This document shows positions 23,627 through 32,261 of a stretch of DNA of 45,612 nt, piece by piece (positions within the stretch are counted from its first letter, which is position 1; the number at the start of each line of letters is the position of its first letter). The stretch covers positions 1 to 45,612 of the forward strand of contig NZ_NWMV01000011.1 of the NCBI RefSeq assembly GCF_002837145.1. Reading direction: 5' to 3'. The notes under the pieces were generated by a model, which was not told the DNA's origin, did no database searches, and saw only the letters and a list, made by a program, of their open reading frames with translations. Made by a program: the position numbers and the translations under genes. The stretch comes from Macromonas nakdongensis (GTDB lineage: Bacteria; Pseudomonadota; Gammaproteobacteria; Burkholderiales; Burkholderiaceae_C).

Positions 23627-24772
23627 ATGAACAAAAACCTCTTGGCCTTGGCCCTGTCCGCCGTTTTCCTGGTGGCCTGCGGCAAGAAGGAAGAACCCGT
23701 TGCTGCCGCCCCCACCCCCGCACCGGCGCCCGCCGCCCCGGCCGAGGAAAAGGTCCTCAACATCTACAACTGGCCCGATTACATCCCCGAAGGCATGATC
23801 GCCGCCTTCGAGAAGGAAACCGGCATCAAGGTCAACTACGACACCTTTGAGACCAACGAGGCCCTGCACGCCAAGCTGGTCGCCGGCAACACCGGTTACG
23901 ACATCGTGGTGCCAGGCACCGTCTTCGCCAAGCCGCAGATCGAAGGCGGTCTGCTGCAGCCGCTGGACAAGGCCAAGATCCCCAACCTGGCCAACCTCGA
24001 CCCCGAGTTCATGAAGACCATGGCCACGGCCGACCCGGACAACAAGCACCTGGTGCCCTGGGCCTGGGGCTTCACCACCGTGGGCGTCAACAAGACCAAG
24101 CTGGAAAAGGCCCTGGGCAAGACCCCCATGCCCGAGAACGCCTGGGACCTGGTGTTCAACCCCGAATACACCAAGAAGGTGAAGGCCTGCGGCATCGCCT
24201 ACCTGGATTCGCCCACCGAAATCATGCCGGTGGCGCTGCACTACATCGGCAAGAACGCCTACTCCAACGACCCGGCCGACTACGCCGCCGCCAACGAAAT
24301 GCTGGCCAAGGTGCGCAAGGACATCCGCCTGTTCAGCTCCACCATGATCGACGACGTCGCCGGCGGCAAGGCCTGCGTCGCCATCGGTTGGTCGGGTGAC
24401 ATGAACATCGCTGCCCAGCGCGCCAAGGAAAACGGCTCCAAGGACGTGATCGAGGCGCTGCTGCCGTCCACCGGCGCGCTCATCTTCATCGACTCCATCG
24501 GCATCACCAAGGACGCCAAGCACCCGGGCAACGCGCACGCCTTCATCGACTTCTACCTGCGTGCCGAGAACGCCGCCGCCATGGCCAACGAGATGAGCTA
24601 CCCCACCGGCAACAAGGCCGCGCTGGAGAAGATCAACCCCGAGATCGCCGGCAACAAGACCATCTTCGTTGACAGCGGCTACATGGGCAAGATGATCCCG
24701 CCGAGCAGTTTCACCAACGAAGCGCGCGAAGCCATGGCCACCGCTTACAACACCTTCAAGCAAGGCAAGTAA
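23627..24772 (+). CDS. potF: Putrescine-binding protein PotF (lipoprotein)
   Basis: Periplasmic polyamine-binding protein, 381 residues. It has a lipoprotein signal (LALALSAVFLVACGKKE) with a lipobox ending at Cys, followed by an Ala/Pro-rich tether. The mature start VLNIYNWPDYIPEGMIAAFE is highly typical of PotF/PotD proteins; binding-site residues such as Trp in YNWPDY, Asp in YDIVVPG and IGWSGDMNIA are visible. E. coli PotF is soluble, so membrane anchoring is a difference. A terminator hairpin after the gene suggests that more binding protein is made than the other subunits. Confidence 0.95.
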   Translation: MNKNLLALALSAVFLVACGKKEEPVAAAPTPAPAPAAPAEEKVLNIYNWPDYIPEGMIAAFEKETGIKVNYDTFETNEALHAKLVAGNTGYDIVVPGTVFAKPQIEGGLLQPLDKAKIPNLANLDPEFMKTMATADPDNKHLVPWAWGFTTVGVNKTKLEKALGKTPMPENAWDLVFNPEYTKKVKACGIAYLDSPTEIMPVALHYIGKNAYSNDPADYAAANEMLAKVRKDIRLFSSTMIDDVAGGKACVAIGWSGDMNIAAQRAKENGSKDVIEALLPSTGALIFIDSIGITKDAKHPGNAHAFIDFYLRAENAAAMANEMSYPTGNKAALEKINPEIAGNKTIFVDSGYMGKMIPPSSFTNEAREAMATAYNTFKQGK

Positions 24773-24794
24773 GTCCACACCGACTCCGCCACCG

Positions 24795-24836
24795 GGGGCT
24801 GTTTGTACGCACCGTATGAACAGCCCCTGTTTTTTT
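24795..24836 (+). terminator. Hairpin with T-run between potF and potG
   Basis: Stem GGGGCTGTT (24795-24803) with AACAGCCCC (24819-24827), a 15-base loop, then TGTTTTTTT. It is 23 bases past the potF stop. As no new promoter is obvious, potGHI are probably reached by read-through. Confidence 0.88.
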
Positions 24837-24867
24837 GTATCTGCGCATTGGGATGAGGGGGCCGAGC

Positions 24868-25971
24868 ATGGCTGAAACGGGCGTGAAAGAGGGTTACCTG
24901 GTCACGGAAAAACTGGTCAAGCGTTTCGACGAAGCGCTGGCCGTGGACGAGGTGTCCCTGTCCATCGGGCGTGGGGAGATCTTCGCCCTGCTGGGCAGTT
25001 CCGGTTGCGGCAAGTCCACCCTGCTGCGCATGCTGGCCGGCTTCGAGAAGCCCACCTCCGGCCGCATCCTGCTCGGCGGGCAGGACGTGGCCGGCCTGCC
25101 GCCCTACGACCGCCCCATCAACATGATGTTCCAGTCGTATGCGCTGTTCCCGCACTTGGACATCTGGGAGAACATCGCCTTCGGCCTCAAGCGCGAAGGC
25201 TGCCCCAAGGCCGAGGTGCAGCAGCGCGTGGGCGAAATGCTCGACCTGGTGCAACTAGGCCAGTACGCCAGGCGCAAGCCGCACCAGCTCTCGGGTGGCC
25301 AGCAGCAACGCGTGGCGCTGGCGCGCAGCCTGGCCAAGCGGCCCAAGCTGCTGCTGCTCGACGAGCCCCTGGGCGCGCTCGACAAAAAGCTGCGCGAGCA
25401 GACCCAGTTCGAGCTGGTCAACATCATCGAAAAAGTGGGCGTGACCGTGGTCATGGTGACGCACGACCAGGAAGAGGCCATGACCATGGCCAGCCGCATC
25501 GCCATCATGAGCAAGGGCCGCGTGCTGCAGGTCGGCAGCCCGGAGGAGGTGTACGAACACCCGGCCAACCGCTTCGTGGCCGACTTCATCGGCAACGTCA
25601 ACCTGTTCCAGGGCAAGCTCAGCACCGACGAGCCCGACCACTGCGCCGTCACCGCCGCCATCGGCGAGATGCACGTGGGCCACGGCGTCAGCGGGGCGCT
25701 GGGCATGCCGGTGGCGCTGGCCGTGCGGCCCGAGAAGATCGAGATCGCCAAGGAGCGCCCCGCTGGCGTGAGCCACAACCTGTTCACCGGCCGCGTCAAG
25801 GAAATCGCCTACTTCGGCTCCTACAACACCTACATCGTGGTGGCCGGCGACGGCACCAAGGTCAAGATCACCGAGGCCAACACCTCGCGCCACGAGCTGT
25901 CGGACATCACCTGGGAAGACGAGGTCTTCTTCTGGTGGCACGACAAGGCCGGCATCGTGCTGCGCGACTGA
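24868..25971 (+). CDS. potG: Polyamine ABC importer ATPase PotG
   Basis: ATPase of the putrescine importer, 367 residues. Walker [10 protein letters not shown] near residues 43-51, signature LSGGQQQR, Walker [15 protein letters not shown], and H-loop [10 protein letters not shown], followed by a C-terminal TOBE/regulatory domain ([11 protein letters not shown] onward). The ATG at 24868 is preferred; it has a GAGGGGG ribosome site, whereas ATGs at 24835 and 24853 lie in the terminator tail. It is followed by PotH- and PotI-like permeases. Confidence 0.95.
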   Translation: MAETGVKEGYLVTEKLVKRFDEALAVDEVSLSIGRGEIFALLGSSGCGKSTLLRMLAGFEKPTSGRILLGGQDVAGLPPYDRPINMMFQSYALFPHLDIWENIAFGLKREGCPKAEVQQRVGEMLDLVQLGQYARRKPHQLSGGQQQRVALARSLAKRPKLLLLDEPLGALDKKLREQTQFELVNIIEKVGVTVVMVTHDQEEAMTMASRIAIMSKGRVLQVGSPEEVYEHPANRFVADFIGNVNLFQGKLSTDEPDHCAVTAAIGEMHVGHGVSGALGMPVALAVRPEKIEIAKERPAGVSHNLFTGRVKEIAYFGSYNTYIVVAGDGTKVKITEANTSRHELSDITWEDEVFFWWHDKAGIVLRD

Positions 25972-25989
25972 ACCCGGGGGACACGCACC

Positions 25990-26901
25990 ATGGCCGCTCC
26001 CTTCTCCATGCCCGGCAAGCGCTTCGTCATAGGGGTGCCCTACGCCTGGCTGTTCGTCTTTTTCTTCCTGCCCTTCCTCATCCTGCTGTACATCAGCTTT
26101 GTGGACATGGGCAACGACATCCACCCCTTCAAGCCCCTGTGGGACCCGGACACCGGCATCCTCAAGCTGAAGTACGAGAACTACTGGACCATCTTCCGCA
26201 GCGAAGAAGGCGCCCTGTTCGACACGCTCTACATCGAGGCCTACCTGCGCTCCATCTGGTACGCGCTGTGGACGGCCCTGCTCAGCCTGGGCATCGGCTA
26301 CCCGTTTGCCTACTTCATCGCCCGCTCGGCCCCCAGCGTGCGCCCGGCCCTGCTGCTGATGGTGATGCTGCCGTTCTGGACCAGCTTCCTGCTGCGCGTG
26401 TACGCGTGGAAGGGCATCCTGGCCGACCAGGGCGTGATCAACCAGCTGCTGATGGCGCTGGGTGTGGTGAGCGAGCCGGTCCAGATGCTCTACACCAACG
26501 TCTCCATGCTGGTGGGCATGACCTACGTCTACCTGCCCTTCATGGTGCTGCCGTTGTACGCCAACCTGGTGAAGATGGACTTCCGCCTGCTCGAAGCCGC
26601 CTACGACCTGGGGGCCTCCCCCTTCCGCGCCTTCTGGCTGGTCACGGTGCCGCTGTCCAAAGCCGGCATCGTGGCGGGCTTCATGCTGGTGTTCATCCCC
26701 TCGCTGGGCGAGTTCGTCATTCCTTCGCTGCTGGGCGGACCCGAAAACCTGATGATCGGCCGCGTGGTGTGGGACGAGATGTTCACCAGCAACAATTGGC
26801 CGCGCGCCACCGCGCTGGCGGTGGTGATGATCGCGCTGATCGTGGTGCCCCTGGCGTTTTATTACCACTACAGCGGCCGGCAGGCCGAAGGCCAGGCCTG
26901 A
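25990..26901 (+). CDS. potH: Polyamine ABC importer permease PotH
   Basis: One of two inner-membrane subunits of the putrescine importer, 303 residues. Hydrophobic N-terminal helix (YAWLFVFFFLPFLILLYISF) and the EAA-type coupling motif EAAYDLGASPFRAFWLVTVPLS, where the ATPase docks. The large periplasmic loop after helix 1 (residues ~40-95) is usual for PotH. It follows potG by 18 bases and precedes potI by 13. Confidence 0.95.
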   Translation: MAAPFSMPGKRFVIGVPYAWLFVFFFLPFLILLYISFVDMGNDIHPFKPLWDPDTGILKLKYENYWTIFRSEEGALFDTLYIEAYLRSIWYALWTALLSLGIGYPFAYFIARSAPSVRPALLLMVMLPFWTSFLLRVYAWKGILADQGVINQLLMALGVVSEPVQMLYTNVSMLVGMTYVYLPFMVLPLYANLVKMDFRLLEAAYDLGASPFRAFWLVTVPLSKAGIVAGFMLVFIPSLGEFVIPSLLGGPENLMIGRVVWDEMFTSNNWPRATALAVVMIALIVVPLAFYYHYSGRQAEGQA

Positions 26902-26914
26902 AGGAGCCCATGCG

Positions 26915-27772
26915 ATGAAACCCTTCCTGGAAAAGCATTTCGGCAAGGCCTGGATGGCGCTGGTCTACCTGTTCCTGTACCTGCCGCTGTTCTTCATGGT
27001 GCTGTTCTCCTTCAACAGCACGCGGCAGGACGCGCGCTTCACCGGCTTTTCGCTGCGCTGGTACGAGGCGCTGACGCGCGACACCAAGATCGTCGAGGGC
27101 TTCTGGCTGTCGCTCAAGGTGGCGGCTGTCACCGGCGTGCTGTCGGCGGTGCTGGGCACCTTCGCGGCTTTTGTGCTGGTGCGCTACCGCCGCTTCATCG
27201 GGCGAACGGTGTTTTCCGGCATGGTCAACGCGCCGCTGGTCATGCCCGAGGTGATCATCGGCCTGTCGCTGCTGCTGCTGATGGTGGGGGCGCAAAACCT
27301 GTTCGGCTGGCCGCAGCGCGGCATGCTCACCATCATCCTGGGCCACACCCTGCTGGGCATGGCCTACGGCATGGTGGTCATCCAGAGTCGCCTGATGGAG
27401 ATGGACCGCCGCATTGAGGAAGCCGCCATGGACCTGGGCGCCCGCCCGCACCAGGTGTTCTTTTTGGTGACGTTGCCCAACATTTTCCAGGCCATCCTGG
27501 CGGCGTTTTTGCTGTCGTTCACGTTGTCGTTTGATGACGTGGTGATCTCGGAATTCCTCTCGGGCCCGGGGGTGAATACCCTGCCGCAGGTCATCTTCGG
27601 CTACGCGCGGCGCGGCATCAACCCCACCATCTACGCGGCGGCCACCATCCTCATCGCCACCGTCACGCTGGTCATCGTCGGCTACGCGGTGTGGGTGGCG
27701 CGCAGCACCCGCAAGCGCGAGCGCGAAATGGCCGCTGCCGCGCGGCAGGAGTTGAAGGCGCTGGGGGGCTGA
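26915..27772 (+). CDS. potI: Polyamine ABC importer permease PotI
   Basis: Second inner-membrane subunit of the putrescine importer, 285 residues. First helix MALVYLFLYLPLFFMVLFSF followed by FSLRWYEALTRD, typical of PotI/PotC, and the coupling loop EEAAMDLGARPHQVFFLVTLP. A complex of PotF, G2, H and I is expected. An AAGGAG ribosome site precedes the ATG. The gene ends tail-to-tail with the LysR-type regulator gene, 30 bases apart. Confidence 0.95.
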   Translation: MKPFLEKHFGKAWMALVYLFLYLPLFFMVLFSFNSTRQDARFTGFSLRWYEALTRDTKIVEGFWLSLKVAAVTGVLSAVLGTFAAFVLVRYRRFIGRTVFSGMVNAPLVMPEVIIGLSLLLLMVGAQNLFGWPQRGMLTIILGHTLLGMAYGMVVIQSRLMEMDRRIEEAAMDLGARPHQVFFLVTLPNIFQAILAAFLLSFTLSFDDVVISEFLSGPGVNTLPQVIFGYARRGINPTIYAAATILIATVTLVIVGYAVWVARSTRKREREMAAAARQELKALGG

Positions 27773-27802
27773 CCTGCCCCGGCCCGGGCCGGCGGGGCTG
27801 CC

Positions 27803-28792
27803 TCAAGAGGCGTCGCCCATGGCCACGCGGGTCTCAGCGGCCTCTTCCAGCAGCCAGTCCCGGAAGGCCCGCACTTCCGCGCGCGGTGTGCTGTGGGGGG
27901 CCGGCACCAACCAGTAGACGTAGGGCGAGCCCAGGCGCGTGTCGGGCAGGGGCTCCACCAGATCGCCGCTGGCCAGGCTGTGCGCCACCATGGGCAGGCG
28001 GGCCAGGGCCACGCCCTGGCCGGTGAGCGCGGCCTGCACGATCTGGCTGGCGTAATTGAAGTACAGCCACCGGTGCGGCTGGAGGCTGGGCCGGGGGCCG
28101 GCGCTTGCCGTGCGGTCGCCGCTGGGCGCGGCGTGGGTGTCCAGCCAGCGCTGCCAGCTCAGCCATTCTTGGTGGGCCGGGTGGATGTCGCCGGCCTCGA
28201 TCAGGGTGAGCTGGCGCAAATCCTCGGCCGACCTCAGGGGGTGCTCCCGCAGCAGCCAGGGGCTGGCCACTGGGGTGAGTTGTTCGCCAAACAGGCGCAC
28301 CGCGTCTGCCGTCACCGACTGCGGCACCGCGTAGCGCAGTGCCAGGTCCACGTCGGAGGTGGCCAGGTCCTGCGTCGCATCGCCCGCGTCGATGCGGATG
28401 TCGATGTCCGGGTGCCTGCGCTGGAAGGCCTCCAGCCGGGGGATGAGCCACATCGAGGCGAACGATGCCCAGGTGGTGAGCGTCACCGTGCGCCGGCCCG
28501 CGCGCTGGCGGATCTGCCGCACCGCCCCGTCGATGCGCTCCAGCGCCGTGCCGGTGGCGCGCAGCAGCGTCAGGCCGGCGCCCGTCAGCTCCACGGCGCG
28601 GGTGTGGCGCAGGAACAGCGGGCTGCCTACGTCGTCTTCCAGCGCCTGGATCTGGCGGCTCACCGCACTTTGGGTCAGGTACAGCTCCTCGGCGGCGGCG
28701 CGGAAGTTCAGGTGCCGGGCCACCGCTTCGAAGGCGCGGAGCTGGCCCACCGGGATGGGACGCGAGCGGGCAGTGCGTGTGCCGGTGGACAT
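27803..28792 (-). CDS. LysR-type transcriptional regulator, GcvA-like
   Basis: DNA-binding regulator of 329 residues. The N-terminal winged helix reads VGQLRAFEAVARHLNFRAAA followed by ELYLTQSAVSRQIQALE, a close match to the GcvA group; the C-terminal two-lobe effector domain fills the rest. A T-N11-A type box (28807-28827) lies 15 bases in front of its ATG in the gap shared with the divergent DUF2917 gene, so autoregulation and control of that gene are likely. The effector is unknown. Confidence 0.9.
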   Translation of the reverse strand: MSTGTRTARSRPIPVGQLRAFEAVARHLNFRAAAEELYLTQSAVSRQIQALEDDVGSPLFLRHTRAVELTGAGLTLLRATGTALERIDGAVRQIRQRAGRRTVTLTTWASFASMWLIPRLEAFQRRHPDIDIRIDAGDATQDLATSDVDLALRYAVPQSVTADAVRLFGEQLTPVASPWLLREHPLRSAEDLRQLTLIEAGDIHPAHQEWLSWQRWLDTHAAPSGDRTASAGPRPSLQPHRWLYFNYASQIVQAALTGQGVALARLPMVAHSLASGDLVEPLPDTRLGSPYVYWLVPAPHSTPRAEVRAFRDWLLEEAAETRVAMGDAS

Positions 28793-28806
28793 GCCGGGGT
28801 CTCCAA

Positions 28807-28827
28807 TTGATGCCTGAAAGGAATCAA
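28807..28827. promoter_or_regulatory. LysR-type operator TTGAT-N11-ATCAA
   Basis: Perfect inverted repeat TTGAT / ATCAA with an 11-base spacer, the T-N11-A form of LysR-family binding sites, in the divergent gap between the LysR gene and the DUF2917 gene. Confidence 0.75.
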
Positions 28828-28905
28828 TAGATTACCGCAGTTTCATTGGACGCAAAGGGCCAGGGGCCGGATCATTGGTCCATCTCGTCATCACTGGAGC
28901 AAGCC

Positions 28906-29262
28906 ATGTTTTACCCCTCATTCGGTCTGTGGTCTGCGGCGTCCCTGTTCTGGGCCCGTGCCTTGGGCAAGCCGACCCCGCCTGCACCTTGCTGGCCCGC
29001 GGGGCGCTGGTGCCTGGCGCCAGGCCGGGCCGTCTCCTTGTCCGCTACCCGCCTGAGTCGGTTGCGCGTGGTCCAAGGCCGCGCGTGGGTGACGTTGGCC
29101 CGCCCATGCGCGGGCTCACTCGACGATCAGGGTGACCGCTTCCTGGCACCTGGCGACACGCTGGATGTGCCGGCCGGAGCGCGGCTGGTGGTGGAGCCGC
29201 TGGTGCTGCGCGGCGAGGGCGGTGCGGTGTGGTTTGATTGGGACAGTGGCGCAGGTCGTTGA
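28906..29262 (+). CDS. DUF2917-like protein
   Basis: Small protein of 118 residues. The middle part resembles DUF2917: RLRVVQGRAWVTLARP, then GDRFLAPGDTLDVPAGARLVVEPL, a cupin-like run of beta strands. Function is unknown. The ATG at 28906 has GGAG eight bases upstream. Divergent LysR-DUF2917 pairs suggest the LysR protein controls it. The 118 bases after it hold a GC hairpin (29270-29291) without a T-run. Confidence 0.72.
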   Translation: MFYPSFGLWSAASLFWARALGKPTPPAPCWPAGRWCLAPGRAVSLSATRLSRLRVVQGRAWVTLARPCAGSLDDQGDRFLAPGDTLDVPAGARLVVEPLVLRGEGGAVWFDWDSGAGR

Positions 29263-29380
29263 GCGAAATGGCCGGTCAACAGATACCGGCCCTCCGTCCT
29301 TGCCCGAAAGTGGTCGCCTTCGTCGCTGTCTTTCGGCGGTACCATGGGTCCAATCCCCGTTTTCCGCCCGGAGCCCACCC

Positions 29381-30859
29381 ATGACGACCCACTCCATCCC
29401 CACCTTCGACGGTCGCGCCCTCATCAACGGCCAGCGCGTCGCGGCCCGCAGCGGTGCCGTGTTTGACTGCATCTCCCCGGTCGATGGCCGCGTGCTGACC
29501 CAGGTGGCGCGCGGCGCCGAGGCCGACATCGACGCCGCGGTGCAGGCCGCCCGCGCCGCCTTCGAGGACCGCCGCTGGGCCGGCAAACCGCCCGCCGCGC
29601 GCAAGCGCATCCTCATCAAGTTCGCGGAACTGATCCAGGTGCACGGCGACGAACTGGCGCTGACCGAAACCCTGGACATGGGCAAGCCGGTCAAGTACGC
29701 CAAGGGCGTGGACGTGCACAGCGCGGCCAATTGCATCCGCTGGTACGGCGAGGCGGTGGACAAGGTCTACGACGAAATCGCTCCCACGGCCGACACGGCG
29801 CTGGCCCTCATCACCCGCGAGCCAGTGGGCGTGGTGGGCGTGATCGTGCCGTGGAACTACCCCATGATCATGGCGGCGTGGAAGATCGCGCCGGCGCTGG
29901 CGGCAGGCAATTCGGTGGTGCTCAAACCGAGCGAAAAATCCCCGCTGACCGCGCTGCGCCTGGCCGAACTGGCGCTGGAAGCCGGCATCCCGTCCGGGGT
30001 GTTCAACGTGGTGCCGGGCTTTGGGCCGGAGGCCGGCAGCCCGCTGGCGCTGCACATGGACGTGGACTGCATCGCCTTCACCGGCAGCACCCGCGTGGGC
30101 AAACAGATCCACGTCATGGCCGGGCAGAGCAACCTCAAGCGCGCCTGGACCGAACTGGGCGGCAAGTCGCCCAACATCGTGTTCGCCGATTGCCCCGACC
30201 TGGACCGCGCGGTGGAGGCCGCCGTGGGCAGCATCTTCTTCAACCAGGGCGAAAGCTGCAACGCGCCGTCGCGCCTGTTTGTGGAGGCGTCCATCAAGGA
30301 CGCTTTCCTGGAAAAAGCCCTGGTCAAGGTGCCCGCCTACCAGCCCGCCAACCCGCTGGACAAGAACACGGTGATGGGCGCGCTGGTGGACACCACCCAG
30401 CTCCACACGGTGATGCGCTACATCGAGTCCGGCAAAGCCGAAGGCGCCAAGTTGTTGGCCGGCGGCGAGGCGGTGCAGCCCGTGGCCGGCGGCTGCTACG
30501 TGCAGCCCACCATTTTTGACGGCGTGCACAACACCATGACCATTGCGCGCGAGGAAATCTTCGGCCCGGTGTTGAGCGTGTTGAGCTTCACCGACGCTGC
30601 CGACGTGGTGCGCCAAGCCAATAGCAGCGTTTACGGCCTGCAGGCCGCGGTGTGGACGCGCGACCTGAACAAGGCCCACGGCGTGGCGCGCGCCCTGCGC
30701 GCCGGCACGGTGCACGTGAACCAGTACGACGAGGACGACATCACCGTGCCTTTCGGCGGTTTCAAGCAGAGCGGGGTGGGGCGCGACAAGTCGCTGCACG
30801 CTTTCGACAAGTACACCGAAACCAAAACCACTTGGATCCGCATCGACAGTCCGATATGA
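29381..30859 (+). CDS. puuC: Gamma-glutamyl-gamma-aminobutyraldehyde dehydrogenase, PuuC-like
   Basis: NAD(P)-dependent aldehyde dehydrogenase, 492 residues. Landmarks: VPWNYPMIMAAWKIAPALAAGN (cofactor and oxyanion region; core PWNYPMIMAAWK), AFTGSTRVGKQI, ELGGKSPNIVF with the catalytic Glu, and FNQGESCNAPSR with catalytic Cys293. The start MTTHSIPTFDGRALINGQRV is PuuC-like. It would oxidise the aldehyde made by the PuuB-like enzyme. GESCNAPSR differs from the more common GQxCxAxSR but keeps the Cys. A phosphodiesterase gene starts seven bases after the stop. Confidence 0.88.
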   Translation: MTTHSIPTFDGRALINGQRVAARSGAVFDCISPVDGRVLTQVARGAEADIDAAVQAARAAFEDRRWAGKPPAARKRILIKFAELIQVHGDELALTETLDMGKPVKYAKGVDVHSAANCIRWYGEAVDKVYDEIAPTADTALALITREPVGVVGVIVPWNYPMIMAAWKIAPALAAGNSVVLKPSEKSPLTALRLAELALEAGIPSGVFNVVPGFGPEAGSPLALHMDVDCIAFTGSTRVGKQIHVMAGQSNLKRAWTELGGKSPNIVFADCPDLDRAVEAAVGSIFFNQGESCNAPSRLFVEASIKDAFLEKALVKVPAYQPANPLDKNTVMGALVDTTQLHTVMRYIESGKAEGAKLLAGGEAVQPVAGGCYVQPTIFDGVHNTMTIAREEIFGPVLSVLSFTDAADVVRQANSSVYGLQAAVWTRDLNKAHGVARALRAGTVHVNQYDEDDITVPFGGFKQSGVGRDKSLHAFDKYTETKTTWIRIDSPI

Positions 30860-30866
30860 TGAAAAT

Positions 30867-32261
30867 ATGAACTTGCCCCGCCCCAGCGCCGCCGCCGATT
30901 GGGACCTGTCGGCCGAGGAGGCGCTGCACCGCCGTCGCGTGCGCCGCATGCTCCTGACGGGGGGCACGGTGATGGTGCTGGCCTCGCTCTGGTGGGGGAG
31001 CTACTTCGCCGCGCAGCGGTGGTGGGGGATGGTCGCGTCGGACGTGCTGATCTGTGCCGCGGGGCTGGCGGTGGTGGTCTTGGCCTGGCGCCAGCGCTTG
31101 CGCGCCTCGTCCCTGCTGATCCTGCCGGTGGTCGTGCTGGTGCTGGTGCTGCAGTCGCTGCTGCTGGACGTGCCCACGCTGGCCGCCCCGCGGTCGGTGC
31201 ACCTCTACCTGCTGCCCCTGGGCGTGTTCGCGCTGGTGGCGTTCCGCCACGAAAAACCCTGGCTGGCGCGCGGGGCACCGCTGCTCTGCTTGGCGCTGTT
31301 CCTCGGGTTTTCCGCGACCCAGGCCGGCCTGGACAGCCCCTTCCAGCTGCCCGACGCGCTGCGCGTCTGGGGCACCTGGGTCAACGCCCTGCTGGCCGTC
31401 TCCACCCTGTTCGTGATGCTGCACATCCTGCAGACCGATGCTTCGCCGCTGACCGCGCGCCAGATCGAGCTGCGCAAGGCCATCGAGCGCGGCCAGATGG
31501 TGCTGCACTACCAGCCGCAGGTGGATGCCGAACGCGGCGTGGTCGGGGCCGAGGCCCTGGTGCGCTGGCGCCACCCGGCGCGTGGCCTGGTCATGCCCGG
31601 GGACTTCATCCCCCTGGCCGAACGCACCGGCCTGATCCTGCCCTTGGGCGACTGGGTGCTGGACGAAGCCTGCCGGCAATTGGCACAGTGGGGCCGCGAC
31701 CCGGTGCTGGCGCCGCTGGTTCTGTCGGTGAACGTGAGCGCGGCGCAGTTGCACCAGGCCGATTTCGTGCCCCGGGTGATCGACGGCCTGCGGGCCGCCG
31801 CCGTGGCGCCCGAGCGCCTGCGCCTGGAGCTGACCGAAAGCGTGCTGGTGCAGGACCTGCAGACCATCGCTGACAAGATGGCGGCGCTCAAAACCCACGG
31901 CGTCACCCTGTCGCTGGACGATTTCGGCACGGGCTTTTCCTCGCTCAGCTACCTCAAACGCCTGCCGCTGGACGAACTCAAGATCGACCAGAGCTTCGTG
32001 CAGGACCTGCTGGAGGTCGAGAGCGACGCCACCATCGTCGACTCCATGCTGGCGCTTGGCCGCAGCCTGGGCCTGAAGGTGATCGCCGAGGGGGTGGAAA
32101 CCGAGGCCCAGTGGCGCTACCTGCGCGACCACGGCTGCCACCTGTTCCAGGGCTACTGGTTTTCGCCGCCGCTGCCGCAGGAGGCGTTCGAGGCCTGGGT
32201 GCGCCAGCCCAAGGCCCCGCTGGCCGACGGCGACCGGCCTCAGGCCGCCAGCGCCGGGTAG
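30867..32261 (+). CDS. Membrane EAL-domain cyclic-di-GMP phosphodiesterase
   Basis: Inner-membrane protein of 464 residues: about six hydrophobic segments (residues ~28-190) then a complete EAL domain. Catalytic features are all visible: EAL at Glu229 (GAEALVRW), SVNVSAAQL, LRLELTES, DDFGTG at Asp351-Asp352, LKIDQSF and VIAEGVET, so hydrolysis of c-di-GMP is expected. No GGDEF domain is present. It starts seven bases after puuC with no ribosome site, suggesting translational coupling, and its last 22 bases overlap the convergent OYE gene. The sensed signal is unknown. Confidence 0.92.
   Translation: MNLPRPSAAADWDLSAEEALHRRRVRRMLLTGGTVMVLASLWWGSYFAAQRWWGMVASDVLICAAGLAVVVLAWRQRLRASSLLILPVVVLVLVLQSLLLDVPTLAAPRSVHLYLLPLGVFALVAFRHEKPWLARGAPLLCLALFLGFSATQAGLDSPFQLPDALRVWGTWVNALLAVSTLFVMLHILQTDASPLTARQIELRKAIERGQMVLHYQPQVDAERGVVGAEALVRWRHPARGLVMPGDFIPLAERTGLILPLGDWVLDEACRQLAQWGRDPVLAPLVLSVNVSAAQLHQADFVPRVIDGLRAAAVAPERLRLELTESVLVQDLQTIADKMAALKTHGVTLSLDDFGTGFSSLSYLKRLPLDELKIDQSFVQDLLEVESDATIVDSMLALGRSLGLKVIAEGVETEAQWRYLRDHGCHLFQGYWFSPPLPQEAFEAWVRQPKAPLADGDRPQAASAG

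Noticed and set aside
27773-27802. GC-rich inverted sequence between potI and the LysR gene as a bidirectional terminator
   Set aside because: No T-run on either side and the pairing is simple GC repetition.
29270-29291. Hairpin GGCCGGT / ACCGGCC after the DUF2917 gene
   Set aside because: No T-run follows, so it is not a rho-independent terminator; at most a GC-rich stem.
30859-30870. A three-codon frame (ATG AAA ATA TGA) bridging the puuC stop and the EAL start
   Set aside because: It has overlapping stop/start at both ends but no ribosome site; such short frames occur by chance.
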